The notes below the pieces were generated by a model. That model saw only the letters and a program-made list of their open reading frames with translations. It ran no database searches and was not told the DNA's origin. The translations under genes were made by a program, and so were the position numbers. A stretch of DNA of 64,000 bases. It comes from Viridothelium virens. Taxonomy: Eukaryota > Ascomycota > Dothideomycetes > Trypetheliales > Trypetheliaceae. The DNA is taken from assembly GCA_010094025.1 (NCBI GenBank), contig ML991801.1, positions 62,001 through 126,000 on the forward strand. Reading direction: 5' to 3'. This document shows positions 33,572 through 44,929 of this stretch, piece by piece. Positions within the stretch are counted from its first letter, which is position 1. Every line of letters begins with the position of its first letter.

Positions 33572-36500
33572 CCGTCGACGGGTTAATAAGAGGGAAAGTT
33601 TGCCCACTGTCGGACGTTTCACGTATGTGCGTCCGGAGCCTCAAGGTGTGAGGGTTCGAGTAAAGTATAGCCCGTTCGATTTCGAAAGGATTGGTACCCG
33701 GATTGATGCGAGTCTATGCTTTCCCAGTCGGTGAATACTACGCTGAATGCGCGATGGCAAAATGTTGACCTGAAACACGACCTTCGGGTGGCAGTCTGCG
33801 GATCAGTAGGTCAATCCGGTCGAGGCCGATTTATCGACCTCTTGGCCAATGCAGATTGCTCGATTTCGCTGCCAGGATGCAATGATTTTCGCACACAGCC
33901 AAAGGATTGCGGTGGATCGTCGAACACAGCCGAGTTTGAAGAATAAAAAGCGGATTCAATCTGAAATTTTGTCGATGCTGCATGTTTTTGCCATCAGTAT
34001 CAGACCGTGTCAGTTGCCTCGGAGGCAAGAACATGAAGTGCCAGGAAGCCATGAGTTGCTAGCCAACTTATTCACGATGGGGCATGAGAACGATATTTTT
34101 TTTCAAACGTAGACGCCCACGATAAGGAAGGCATAGGAGGGATGAACGAGCGTTAAATTGGACGAATAGGTGGGTCTCGCGAGCAAAAACGCAATAGAGG
34201 CAACGCTAAAGTATACAGAGATTGGTTTACGAACAGTGTGAATTCAATTGTGACAGTGTGAAGCGGCGATAAGCGCCGTGTTGGTGGCCAGGGGTTGGTC
34301 GTCTGGTTGGGGCGGCGCTGATTGAGCGCAGGTGCGCCGGCCGAGGGCGCACGAAGGAGGTACAAAAGCGAGAAACATATTCGTTCGCAAAGGATGAAGA
34401 GGGAAGCAGGAACGCGGCGGACACGGGGGGCGAACGCGTGGGAAAAAGTGTGAAACGTACCGATGTCTCTCCACAGAGCCTCTTTGGCGGCTCAAAATCA
34501 GGTACTCTTCGGGTGGAAGGACGGACCCCGGCCGTGGTTTGGGAACGCTGGCACGTGCGAAGCCGGGCTCAAGCGGTGCTAGCACACAGTGCTGCAAATC
34601 CGTCTTGATTCGATGAGGGGGGGGGTTGGTTGTTTGGGAGGCAAATGGACTTGGCTTGGGTGCGGTTGTTTCCAACTCTGCCTGTTGGCACGAGCAGTCG
34701 AGCCTGGGGCAGTCGAGCCTGGGGCAGTCGAGCCTGGCCTGGTAGTCGAGCGTAGGCGGTGGGGTCTGCAGCAAATAATACCACTGTGCCCTATCGGGCT
34801 TGCACAGCGAGGAAGGTATCTGCACTCCAGTCAGGCTTGCGACGACTCTGATCCGGCCCACGAGCCACAGGGTGGATGGGAGCAGCTGACGGAGCCTTCG
34901 TGCCTTCCCTCGGACGATCAGGCGTTTGAGACGCAGGCGCAGACGCAGACGCAGATTCGTCCACCACGGCGATCAACGACGGCGACGCACGACTCCAGGT
35001 GCCAGGACCCGGACAGCGATGCTGGTGCCGCAGTCATATTTGTGTCATCTCTGTCATTGCTGCTGGCGGCCAGTGGGGACGGGGTGGGCATAGCGCGCAG
35101 GTGGAGGCACGTCAGGTAGGCACGTCCACGACTTATGGCATTTATGGGAGTCGCGACTTTTCCCTATGCCCTATGGCGGAAGGGCGTCGGAGGCTGAGAG
35201 GCAGGCCTCATCATGGACCGCTGTCGCTCGAGCATGCTTCAGACTCGACTCAGTGTTCACGATGCTGCGGGCCCTGCAAGCCTGGTCGCTCTCGCGGCCG
35301 CCGCCGACGGGCTGACCGTGGAGACGAGTGTGCGGCTCTACCTAGCCCGGCGTCAATTGGGAATCGTGGCGCATAGGACAGCACCTAGCCGGCAGGGCTA
35401 CCTGCTAACCTGCCTGAAGACGGCCGGAGGAACGTTATGCAAGCACGCAACTCCGCCGTCGTTGGGGGAATGCGCAAGAGCGCCACCGCAGCGCCGGTGC
35501 CCTCACCGTGCATGAAATCGCGATGATTGGCGATCACTGCGATGTCCACCGCACCGACCGCACTCTGAAACAGCCCTCCACTGTCATGGAAGGACCATGA
35601 TGGGTCTACTCTGGGATTACCCCACCCGCTTCACATACACCGATCGAAAGCTTGACGGACTGCCGTCTCCCTGGCCATGTGTGCTCAGCTGACTGCTCCA
35701 GACCACTGCAGTGTGCGAACTAGGATCGTGGAAGAAGACACCCAGAAACCCCCTTTTCTTTCCTTCCCCCCCGGGCCAGGAAGCGGTGGCGGGTAGTAAC
35801 GGATAGCCCGTTTCTCCATGTGTACCAAAGGATCAAACCCCGGGTCTACTTTTCCGAACCCATCCTACCCTCTCCCGATGCTATCCTCAAAGAAATGCCT
35901 CTCCCGGCTGCAGTGTCCGCCTTGGGGAACAAGTCGAATCTTCCCCAACTTCTCCCGCTCGGAAGCTCGCCCAATGGCTCTAGCCCGTAAGACGATCGAT
36001 GAGGCTGTATTAGCCTGCACTGATTATCCACCAAGCTAAACCGGACCTCGCCCAACCGCACGTCAGACGGATGCATGGGAAAATATGCTGTATGCTGGTG
36101 CTATTAAGGCTCCCCAACCCCTTGTAGGGCGCGATCTACCTTTAGACTGGCCGAGTGACGGAGAAGTTGACCAAGCAGGACGTTTCGGCGCGGTCCGGTG
36201 GATACCACCTGTCCCGAACTGCGAGTACTCAGAGAGCTTACACCTGAAGCGTCATCTTGATATGAGATCCCAATCCTACGCACGTCCAGCTGAAGGCGGC
36301 TGGAACATTCTCAAGTCGCCTACGACGACCAAGGCGAGACAACCACATGGCATCCCGTCCTTTACACCGCCATCTCCCTCCACGCCGCCGTTAAGAAGGC
36401 CGGACTTAATAAAAAATAATCCTCCTGATTTCTAGTCGGCCAGATGTCTATCCGTCTAAAAGGTAAGAGAGTATTAGACCGCCAGAGTGAGAAAAAGCTG

Positions 36501-36891
36501 TGCCCCAGATGCCAGTAATAATGCAGGTAGAATCCGCAAAAAGGAAGAAATCAGCCCTGTACTTGAAATGGCACTTCTGCCCGTGCAAGCACTTTCAAGA
36601 GCACACCCCCTCATTTAGTAAGCTTTCCCTTTTAGCCTCCCAGCCACTTCGCTCGGTTTGAACGAAGACTTCCTTACCTCCCACACACATGGTAATGTTC
36701 CCCAACTGAGGCTCAAATCTCCAAATCGCGGCGATGCCGATCAACGCACCCTCATAAACCTCGCAAATCTCCGATTCTGCGTCGCCGCACCTGCACTTGC
36801 GCTCCCATCTTGATCGGCCATACAAGGGCCCCCCATCCCCATCCACATCCCCTCCGCACCTTCCTCCTCCCCTCGCTCTCCCTTTTCAGCC
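33572..36891. other. 3.3-kb gene-free region upstream of the C2H2 regulator
   Basis: No supported gene. The part next to the C2H2 ATG is its 5' leader and promoter, with several short upstream ATG frames on the minus strand. The region holds a 15-bp tandem repeat (34695-34737), a short CAGACG-like repeat near 34930-34955, a G-run near 34618-34627 and pyrimidine-rich stretches near 35750. Open frames at 34244-34861 (minus) and 34589-35119 (plus) read straight through these repeats and have no family features. The far end (36800-36891) is 3' flank of the carrier gene. Confidence 0.5.
34695..34751. repeat. 15-bp tandem repeat, three copies plus a partial
   Basis: The unit CAGTCGAGCCTGGGG occurs at 34695-34709 and 34710-34724, then a 13-bp copy at 34725-34737, and a diverged partial TAGTCGAGC at about 34743-34751. 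Copies are identical where they overlap, so it is a young minisatellite. Confidence 0.9.
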
Positions 36892-39355
36892 TCAAGCTGC
36901 TCTTGTTCTGAAGCCACTCAACCCCGGCACCCCGACCCAGCTGCCCGCCGCGGACGAGCCCTTAGGCCGACCAAACCCCTCGTCCAGATCGAGGATAATC
37001 TTCAACGCGTTACGACTCCTCAGATACGGCAGCGGGGCCTTAGCCTCGTGGAGACCCACACCAGGCTCCGCGTGGCCCGTCGGCCCTCTCACGGCTCCAC
37101 CACCGACACCACCGACACCGCCCGCGGCGCCAGTCGCGCCCTCGTCGCTCTTCGCGCCGGGCATGGGCAGCAGCGACTGCAGGACCTCGTAGCCGGCGAG
37201 GGTGAAGCCGAACTGCGGGGAGGAGCGCAGGATGCGAGCGGGCCCGCCCTTGAAGAAGGCGCGGAAGCCCTCCTGCTGCCAGACGAGGCGGGCGCACTGG
37301 CGGAGCGAGGTGTAGGAAGCCTCGCCCTTGCGCGCCTCGACCTGGAGGCGCGTCTTGATGACGTCGCAGGGGGTGGTGAGGTAGGCGGCGGGCATGCCGG
37401 CGATGGCGCCGGCCGTCAGCAGCTGGAGGATGCCGAGCTTCTTGTTCGGGGACTCGCCGAAGAAGTCGCGCTTCAGGTGGTTGTAGGCGGGGAAGTAGAT
37501 GGCGGAGAAGGGGACTGGCAACATACACAAACACACACGTTAGCACTCCGGGAATAAGAACAAGGGAGGCTTACTGAGGCACGGAGGCTGGATGATCGGG
37601 GGCAACGAAAGGATCGCTGGGAAGAAGGAGGTTCTGCATCGGACAGGGGGAAAGGATGCTTACCGTCGCGCAGGAGGCAGGCGCTGGCGCCTTTGTAGAG
37701 GCCGACGAGCCCAAGGTTCTTGACGATCCACATGGCGCTGCGCTTAGGGACGTCCGAGGACTTTTTGGCAAGCTCCCCTTGTACCTGCAGGCGGATCTTG
37801 ACAATCTCCAGCGGGTTGGTAAAAATCTACGATCCGGTAAGTCTGATGTGATTTGCTTCGATCAAGTGCGCCTCAACCTACCACTTGCGCACCACCTGCA
37901 CATCCACCCGCGAGTAGCTCGTAAGGCCACCATATTTTGCCCGTCTTCGCCTCTGAGAATTTGCCCCGGATGAGGTCATTAACCGTCAGTTTGATGGCCT
38001 TCTCAGGCGCCACGCCCACAAGCTGAGGCAGAACACCGGAGTAGAAGCCCAAGATACCCTCGTTCCTGATTACCTTTCTCGCACAATCGATCGAGTTTTT
38101 GTACATCATTTCTCCAACTCGGGTTGACCTCTGGTTCTGCATACGTGTCTTGACTAGATCAATGGGATATACCATGAACGCGCCAAAGGCTCCAGCTATG
38201 CTGCCGAGTGCAAAGTGATGAGCAGACTCCAGCACATCGTGAAGGACGCTCTTCGATCTCGAGAATGCCTTAGCCGCAACGTCAGATGCGGCTCCAACAG
38301 CGTCTGAGCCAGCTTCGTAGGCAGTCTGCCATGACGCATCCAGGACTCTGGCGAAATCGGTCAAGCCGAGCCGACCTGAGGGCTCATCGAGGCTTGCGAA
38401 GTGAAACAGAATGTCAGCCTCCATCGGGGTGAATAGTGAAAACCGTGTTATCCGTGCCGCTTCGTTCAAGAAGTCTGTTCTTGTAATCTTGCCGTCTTCA
38501 CTCTTGCTTGTGGCGTTCCTTATCACCAGCTCCACGAGATCCATCTCGCGGACCACGTTCTGAAAGGCTCGTACATTCGCGTACGAGATCTTGCTGCCTG
38601 TAGAGATGTTGCATAGCGATTGTAGGTTCTCGAGGAGGTGGTCTGAAAGTTTATGTCGAGCTGTCTCGACAATGATCCGCTGGAAGTCCTCCGGTTCTAT
38701 GTAGCCATCGCCGTTCTTATCGAAGTATTGGAAAGCTTGTCGTATCCGTTCTCCTTGCAATCCACGTAGCATTTGTGAAAATTGAGGATAGGTCATCTCA
38801 TGTCGGTGTTTCTTGCCTCCCACATAGAGCTTCGCCCAGTCTGAATTCCAATCGAATGGTATAGTATCAGTGCCCTTATTCTGCTGTAGTATCCTGTTGA
38901 AATCCTCGAAAGCGACGAGCCCGTCACCATCCTCATCGAAGAGTCGGAAAGCGATCTCGTACTCTGCGTCCGGTTTGGCAAGGAGGTTTTCGAAGGTATG
39001 CCAATCGTGCATGTTGAGCCGCCCAGACTTTCTCCGATCTGCAACGCGAAATAGCACTGCATACTGCTCTCGCTTGATTTTATGCTAGGGGGTTAACCGC
39101 GTCAGCAGCTGTTGATAGAAAATTCCCTGGCAGTTGGATGAAACGTCCAGAGCTCCTTCCTGAGTGATCACATACGTAGTCTTCGCTTTCGGGAGCAATC
39201 GCGTCTATGAATTCGCTCTCACTCAGATAAGCCTCCCCTGTCTCGTCGTCTCTCTTCGCATGCTTCAGGAAGGAAGCGCGACTTTGTTGCGAGAGCTGAG
39301 GCTCTTGAGTGGTGCCCAGCAGCGCTTCCGCTACCTGGGCTTTGACCGTAGCCAT
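36892..39355 (-). CDS. AGC1: Mitochondrial aspartate-glutamate carrier with EF-hands
   Basis: Exons 39176-39355, 37882-39084, 37664-37826 and 36892-37514 give 722 aa. It exchanges matrix aspartate for cytosolic glutamate plus H+ across the inner mitochondrial membrane and supports the malate-aspartate shuttle. The N-terminal half is the Ca2+-sensing regulatory domain: EF-hand loops [12 protein letters not shown] (about residues 110-121) and [12 protein letters not shown] (about 182-193), plus degenerate hands. The C-terminal half is a six-helix carrier with three PxD/E-xx-K/R signatures: [10 protein letters not shown] (about 367), [10 protein letters not shown] and [23 protein letters not shown] precedes the second repeat. 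The last 85-90 residues, after LQSLLPMPG, form an unusual Gly/Ala-rich tail (GGVGGVGGG) of no known function. Its GC-rich 3' exon shows the skew flip near 37160. Confidence 0.95.
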
Positions 39356-39976
39356 CGCGAGTGATTACTTTATCCAATCGACTGAGAGGTTGTCTCGATT
39401 AGAACGTTGACAATGGGCGAAAGGAAATGGATTTATTTTTGGACCCGTCCGCTCGGTGACCCTGGCTCCGTAAATTTCGGTCTGAGATTACCTGGGTAGG
39501 TACAGAACACGTTGGTGATATACGGGGAACTCAAAAACGAGTTGGTGGTGGCCAGTAGGTTGTGACTATTGGAAAGGTCCGAGATAGAACAGGAAACGAA
39601 TGAGTCGTCCCCAGAAAAGGACTTGAGTGGAATTGAAGATTACTATGGTAGCTATCCGAACTTTTGATGCGCGGCTGTCAGGACTCCACCAATTTGGGAC
39701 TCAATCTATCGCTTAGCTTGCCACTTAGGAGCTGGCGGTCGATCAAGTGTTAAACCCTTGCGAATCTCTGGCTCAACAGAAAACTTCTCTCACCGAAGTC
39801 CAGAAAATGACCGAAACGTACCTGCGATCTCCCATGCGACACATGCACAACACTCACGAGAGTCCAATGAAATCTCTGGCAAATTCTGCTCGTACATATC
39901 CCTGTTACTACCCGTACTACCGTACAAAAATGATACACGAAAGTCAACCGACAAATTCACACCATCCTTTTACCGT
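39356..39976. other. Promoter side of the carrier gene, 3' side of the MFS gene
   Basis: 621 bp between the AGC1 ATG and the stop of the next minus-strand gene. It should hold the AGC1 promoter. I see no gene or repeat; a long plus-strand frame that enters it from 39758 is an antisense shadow of the MFS gene. Confidence 0.5.
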
Positions 39977-41542
39977 CTAATCCGTCTTGAAATCCAATCT
40001 ACCAGACCATTGCCGCAATCTCAGCCCATAAACCTGCAAGAAAATGACAATCAAGAACACCGCCACACACACGCCCGCCTGTATCGAGAAGCTCTTCTCC
40101 GTCCCCATCGCATTCGCCCACCGCACCTGCAAATACGAAATGATGAAGCCGCCGGTGGTACGCCCAAAGTTGATCCACGCGTTCACTTCGCCACCCGCCT
40201 CGGGATAGCTATCCAGAACATACGACTGGATGCCCACGGTGGTGATCATGATGCCAAACACATACAAGCCCCAGGCGACGGCAGCAACCATGTAGTGCCA
40301 GGCGCGCTCGAGCGCGAAGCCGAGGACGACGAGCCCCGTGATGATGAACGGGGTGGAGAGCCAGATGACAAAGAGGCGGAATTCCGGCTGGAAGGTGCCG
40401 CGGTTGCGGCGAGTGAGCCAGCGGGCGGTGGAGTCGTGGAGCCAGTGGCCCGCGATCTCGCCGAGGATGGCGGCGACGATCGGGGTGAAGTAGAAGTAGC
40501 CGATCTGCTTGGGTCCGAAGCCGTACAGCGGCGTGACGAAGATGGAGAGCGTGGTGTTGATGCCGACGACCCAGGCGAAGGTGAAGAGGTAGTAGAAGAC
40601 GGAGAGGAAGACGATCGGCTTCAGGATCACGCGGACGGGGCGCATCACCGCTTGGTAGAAGCTGCTGCGCTGGTGTCGGTCGCGCCATTGTTCGGTGCCG
40701 AGCAGGCGCTGGAGTTTGCTCTTGCGCGGCAGGTGCTGGCTTGGTGGGATGCGCCGGTTGTAGAAGGTTTCGTCGACGAAGAGGACGATTGCGATCAGGC
40801 AGAGTCCCGTCTCGATGGTGTACACGCCGAATGCCCATTGCCATTTCTGGGTGGAGATGATGAAGGCTGCGAAGAGGGGTCCGAAGTAGGGCGAGAGGAT
40901 GATGAACGATGCCCAAATGTTGATTTTGCGAGCATGCTCGTGGAAGAAGAAGGTGTCCTTGATAAACATGAGACCACCGCCTTGAGCCACTGTCGAGAAG
41001 AACCCGTTGAGGATTCTAGCAGCCATGAAGGAGTCGAAACTTGCAGCGCCAGCACACCATCCTGCCGTCCAAAGAGCAAATACTACAAACCAGAACAGCA
41101 CTGGTAGGCGTCCAAAGTAGGCCGATAGAATAACAGTGAAGATACCGCCGGCTCCCAGCATGAAGACATTGCCGGCTTGCGAATGGTTGACAGTGTCCTC
41201 GCTCAGACCCCAAATCGCAGACTGCGGTAAAAGAGTCACAGCTCCAGTCGCGCTGCCATAATCTGGCAGGAAAGCCGTTGCTGAGATGACGAACAAGATG
41301 ATGTGCTTTTTGGTTTGGCTCCAATTCAGAGGATCATTTGGGTCGTCGCTAGGCTGCGGGATGAGAACGGTATGGCCATCAGGCGCAAGCTTGAGGTTCC
41401 GGTATCTTGGATCGTCCTTTTCAATGAGATTGAGGTCAACAATGTAACCTTCTTGTTCGCCAACTGCCTCGAGGTCCACCTGCCCATTCTGGTCCTCTAC
41501 TACGGACGGGGACGTCTTTTGCTCAAGCTCGTCGGAATCCAT
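39977..41542 (-). CDS. MFS transporter, DHA1 type
   Basis: Single exon, 521 aa, from the ATG at 41542. A major-facilitator proton antiporter with a cytosolic N-terminus of about 85 residues. That region has the DHA1 marker PSDDPNDPLNWSQTKKH before the first helix. About 12 hydrophobic segments follow, with the central loop rich in Arg/Gln (HLPRKSKLQRLLGTEQWRDR). Helix texts such as GNVFMLGAGGIFTVILSAYF and FFSTVAQGGGLMFIKDTFFF fit the fungal drug:H+ group. The motif-A loop (AYFGRLPVLFW) is degenerate compared with GxxxDRxGRR. Substrate unknown. The coding 3' part is GC-rich with a composition flip near 40250. The neighbour is a DUF1365 gene on the same strand, 0.7 kb away. Confidence 0.9.
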   Translation of the reverse strand: MDSDELEQKTSPSVVEDQNGQVDLEAVGEQEGYIVDLNLIEKDDPRYRNLKLAPDGHTVLIPQPSDDPNDPLNWSQTKKHIILFVISATAFLPDYGSATGAVTLLPQSAIWGLSEDTVNHSQAGNVFMLGAGGIFTVILSAYFGRLPVLFWFVVFALWTAGWCAGAASFDSFMAARILNGFFSTVAQGGGLMFIKDTFFFHEHARKINIWASFIILSPYFGPLFAAFIISTQKWQWAFGVYTIETGLCLIAIVLFVDETFYNRRIPPSQHLPRKSKLQRLLGTEQWRDRHQRSSFYQAVMRPVRVILKPIVFLSVFYYLFTFAWVVGINTTLSIFVTPLYGFGPKQIGYFYFTPIVAAILGEIAGHWLHDSTARWLTRRNRGTFQPEFRLFVIWLSTPFIITGLVVLGFALERAWHYMVAAVAWGLYVFGIMITTVGIQSYVLDSYPEAGGEVNAWINFGRTTGGFIISYLQVRWANAMGTEKSFSIQAGVCVAVFLIVIFLQVYGLRLRQWSGRLDFKTD

Positions 41543-42249
41543 GACAGTATGCAGTGCAAGCTTAAGGAACCTCCACAGGCTTCATTCAACTTTTATCGAG
41601 CTCTGCAAGGTCTTCCTAACAGAATAAGAGTAGGGATGAGAAGAAGTTCGAAGCGCAAACTCTGATCAATATGAAATGTATACAAAAATGCTCGTTCTCA
41701 GCTGAGCCTACTGCCGTAGGAATGGTGTATGGCAACAGAAACAAAACGAAACGTGACACACTCGTGCCGATAGTGCTGAGATGCGACTTGTAAGCACTAC
41801 ATAATCCTCTTCCCACCAGAAGCTACCTTCCTCGGCCCAGGCCTCCTTTATTTTTTGCCGTAGTCTTTGACCGGAAGGGTGATCATGCCAATCATTAATC
41901 TAGAACGATGCGGCACAGTACTAGCCCCGCGAATCGCATGTGGCGCCGGAGGCCTGTCCTTACGTTAGTCCGCTAGTCGCGCAAAGCCGCCTAAAGGTGT
42001 GAATGAGCTGACTACCGGCATGAGCCACCTAAGCGAACGAAGATTATAGTGTGACTGCTTTGACAAAAAGGATGTCAGCAAAATTGAAAGTTATGTTCGG
42101 CTAGTCGTCCAAGACCACCGGTAATTAGGATCTACGAACCTCAATGCAGAAATGTAACAGTGCCACCAGTGGCATGTGCCAACTGCATGAATATTGGTGG
42201 AAGATTACCTTGATTGGCTGGCCTCAACCCAGTCCAGGTAATTACGATA
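41543..42249. other. Intergenic: promoter of the DHA1 gene
   Basis: 707 bp between the MFS ATG and the stop of the DUF1365 gene. No coding signal, RNA or repeat recognised. Confidence 0.5.
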
Positions 42250-44510
42250 TCATTTCAGTAGCGCCCAAATATGGACTAGGTTTGTCAAAAGTAACTCAAG
42301 CGCCGCCGCCTCCAAGTAGCGCTGTGTATGCCAATTCGGGAATAGCCATATCGTAGGGTTTAGTATTATGCTCTTGTATAGCCAAGGGCAGAGTATGAGC
42401 GCAAATCGGAGTAGTAAGTCTAATGCACTGATGACACCTTCGAAGCCAAAGGCGAACCTTTGAGCCAGAAAGAGTGCCGTGGTTTTGTGACGATATCTCG
42501 ATGAGTCTTCTTGATGTTTGCGCACATGCCAGTCAAGTTCTGAGTATGGCCTGGATCGAATGTCTTGCTTTGAAACAGAATGGGTATGTTCCTGTCTGTC
42601 AGGGTAACCAGGTCCTGTAGGCGAACAGCGAAGCCTTTTTAGCATGGCCCAGCGAAGTCTTTCGAGGACATTTTCATTCTTTGGAAGATGATGTACTAGA
42701 TCGGACCCGGCCTGCTTGCCTTTTTTGAAGAGCGCAGGCAAGAGTTCGGGTCTGGAGATCCACAAGGTCCTATTAAGTTCATCGGTGCAAAGGCACTCCC
42801 GGTCGAAGGCCTCAGAAGTATGTGAGTAATGTACGAAACGACTATAAAAGGCCGGTGTGAGCACATGAAGCTCAATATTGGAGAGGTGGGTATCCGTATG
42901 GCGCTCCGTAGTCTTGAATGAACGCCTGAGACCCATGCCCGAAGGGGGTTGGTAAACTAGACATAGAGGCTGATTGGCATGCTTCACGAGGTGTTCAAGG
43001 TATCGTTCAAAGTATGTCGCCAAAAGCCTTCGACTCGTCAGCAAATGAGGCACTTCAGAATGGTTCAATCATACCGTTCAGTGCCAGTCGGCGTCCGACC
43101 GATACTGTTCTTATCAATCTCGGGCCGGAACCAGACAGGAAGACTCCTTTTGAAGTAAAGTATCCACGCTTCTTTGAGAATGCGAGGAAATGTAACAAAG
43201 CCGACCCACCACCATCGGATAAGGAAGGGATAAATATCGAGTCGTCCCCTGGCTTGGGGGTCAACAGGATCTCCATCAGCAAAAATACGAGCTACAAGCT
43301 TGGGATGGTTCTCGGCGGACTTCAGGACTACAGTATTGTCGACGAGCCATTTTGAATGCTCGTGTCTGCTGAGGGGATCGTAGGCAATCAGAGAGTATGA
43401 CCCCGTTCTGTCGTTAAACGGAGAGACATGAAAATCTTTAGACCAAGCGTTTGAGAAGACAGCGGGTTGTGAGTTGGCATTTCCGAGATTTGGTAGAGAC
43501 TCATGATCCATTGCAAGAAGCTCAGTAGCATCATTGGATCCATGCTTGATAGTACTGTCGGGACCGTCTGTTGGCTTTAAGAAATACATTCGTCGCTCGT
43601 CAAACGTGTTATTGACTTCAAGGATCATAGCTTTCAAGTGCCTCAATTCAGAATACAAATACCAAAAAGAGACTGGATTGAAGGAGTAGCCCAGAAATTT
43701 GGGAGCTGTAACAAGATAGACGTGAGGAAAGTCACCTGGATTTTCACCCTACTTACGATCAGTGGCGCTGGAGTAGGATAATCCGAAGGGTACTCGGCGT
43801 ACCTGGGATTGCAGATATGAAGCTAGCTTTGCCTTCAAGTCAAGGTCAGTGCCATCGCGGTCCAAGTAATCTGCTCCTGAGATGTGAAACCAGCCGCTTC
43901 GTCTATGCTCAGGAGGCAGTATCTGAGTATCGACTGATAAAGCATTCCCAATCAAGCCTCGCCATCCCACCGGTATTCCCACGAGAAGATATGAGTACGA
44001 GAATGAGTGTTTTTTGGGAAAGAGGCGAGTATGTGTAGTCCTGCAGGGAAGCAACATAGGCTTCAGAAATTCGTCATCGAATGGCTCAATTTCAGGAATT
44101 ATGTTCGGATCGGATTTGCTCTGATGTTGTTCATAGGCCACACCAATACCAGCTGAGGCCGCACAGATTCCTAGCAGAGCAAGTACCTGCCAAGTGATTG
44201 GATCTGAGCACCATGTCGCGGTACAAAACGAGCTGAGATGTGGTCTTTTCCACGCAAAGTTCCATAGTTCAATGAGGAGTACAGTCCAGAGGTCCCCTTT
44301 CGATGTTGGATCGGCCCGTAACGTCCGATACAGCCAGAGTGCGAGCCAGCTTGTCCATGCAGATAGAGTTACCACGCTCCAGGATGCTGGGGCTTGCGTT
44401 AACCCCACACTTTCGAGTACCACTAGGAGGATCAGTGCAATGGCTGAGCCTCTGCTCTCGTTCCAGCGGGAATTGAGGCCGCTGACACCGCCTGCACCAA
44501 CTGCCAACAT
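42250..44510 (-). CDS. Membrane-associated DUF1365 family protein
   Basis: Exons 43803-44510, 43075-43748 and 42250-43027 give 719 aa. The first ATG in frame is at 44510; the frame stays open to about 44612 and could be joined to an unseen 5' exon, so the start is uncertain. The N-terminal 140 residues hold four hydrophobic segments (for example SAIALILLVVLESVGLTQAP, TWQVLALLGICAASAGIGVA). The DUF1365 core follows: HTRLFPKKHSFSYSYLLVGI, GWFHISGADYLDRDGTDLD, FPHVYLVTAPKFLGYSFNPV, SFWYLY, AMILEVNNTFDERRMYFLKP, KDFHVSPFNDRTGSYSL, WWWVGFVTFPRILKEA. The C-terminus has one more hydrophobic segment. The exon 2/3 join (43028-43074, 47 nt) has two possible AG acceptors 6 nt apart. Bacterial relatives sit beside cyclopropane-fatty-acid synthase and flavin oxidase genes, hinting at lipid work; function is unknown. 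Confidence 0.85.
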
Positions 44511-44929
44511 TGAGACTCGTACAATGAAGAGTTTGTTGAGGAGAAGGTCTACTGACGTTGGACGAAGCAGGTTCGGAAGCTGCGGTAGGATATCCCACTT
44601 TTGCCAGTCCACCCACCTGCAGCGTCTCTTATGGATTGCCTAGGTATCTTACACACTGATGACATGCATTAGAATCAAGAATCAAGAATCAAATCACAGA
44701 GTGAGATAAGCTGCTATATTTCCTATCAGCCTTGCGCTATTCACAGGGCGAAATGAGCGAGGTGATCGCGATCTCCTTACTCGGTGCACACTAACAAGAC
44801 TGGCCAATAATAGGCTAGAACTCCACCTGAGGCTACAAATGTAAAGTAGGGAGTACCAAATATTTACTAAGTGAAGCTAAAGCTGCAAAGCGCTGATCAC
44901 CTCTGATCCTATCGCCATAGCCTTCATGT
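44511..44929. other. Short intergenic with a 7-bp triplicate
   Basis: About 420 bp between the DUF1365 start and the Rieske-AIF stop, including possible 5' coding sequence of DUF1365 up to 44612. At 44672-44692 the unit GAATCAA is repeated three times. Confidence 0.5.

Noticed and set aside
34244-35119. 205-aa minus and 176-aa plus ORFs
   Set aside because: They run through the 15-bp minisatellite and have no recognisable domain; overlapping opposite frames argue against coding.
39758-41107. 449-aa plus-strand ORF opposite the DHA1 MFS gene
   Set aside because: It is exactly antisense to a strong MFS gene, has skewed acidic low-complexity sequence (EEVVEDGEEDD) and arises from the GC-rich codon pattern.
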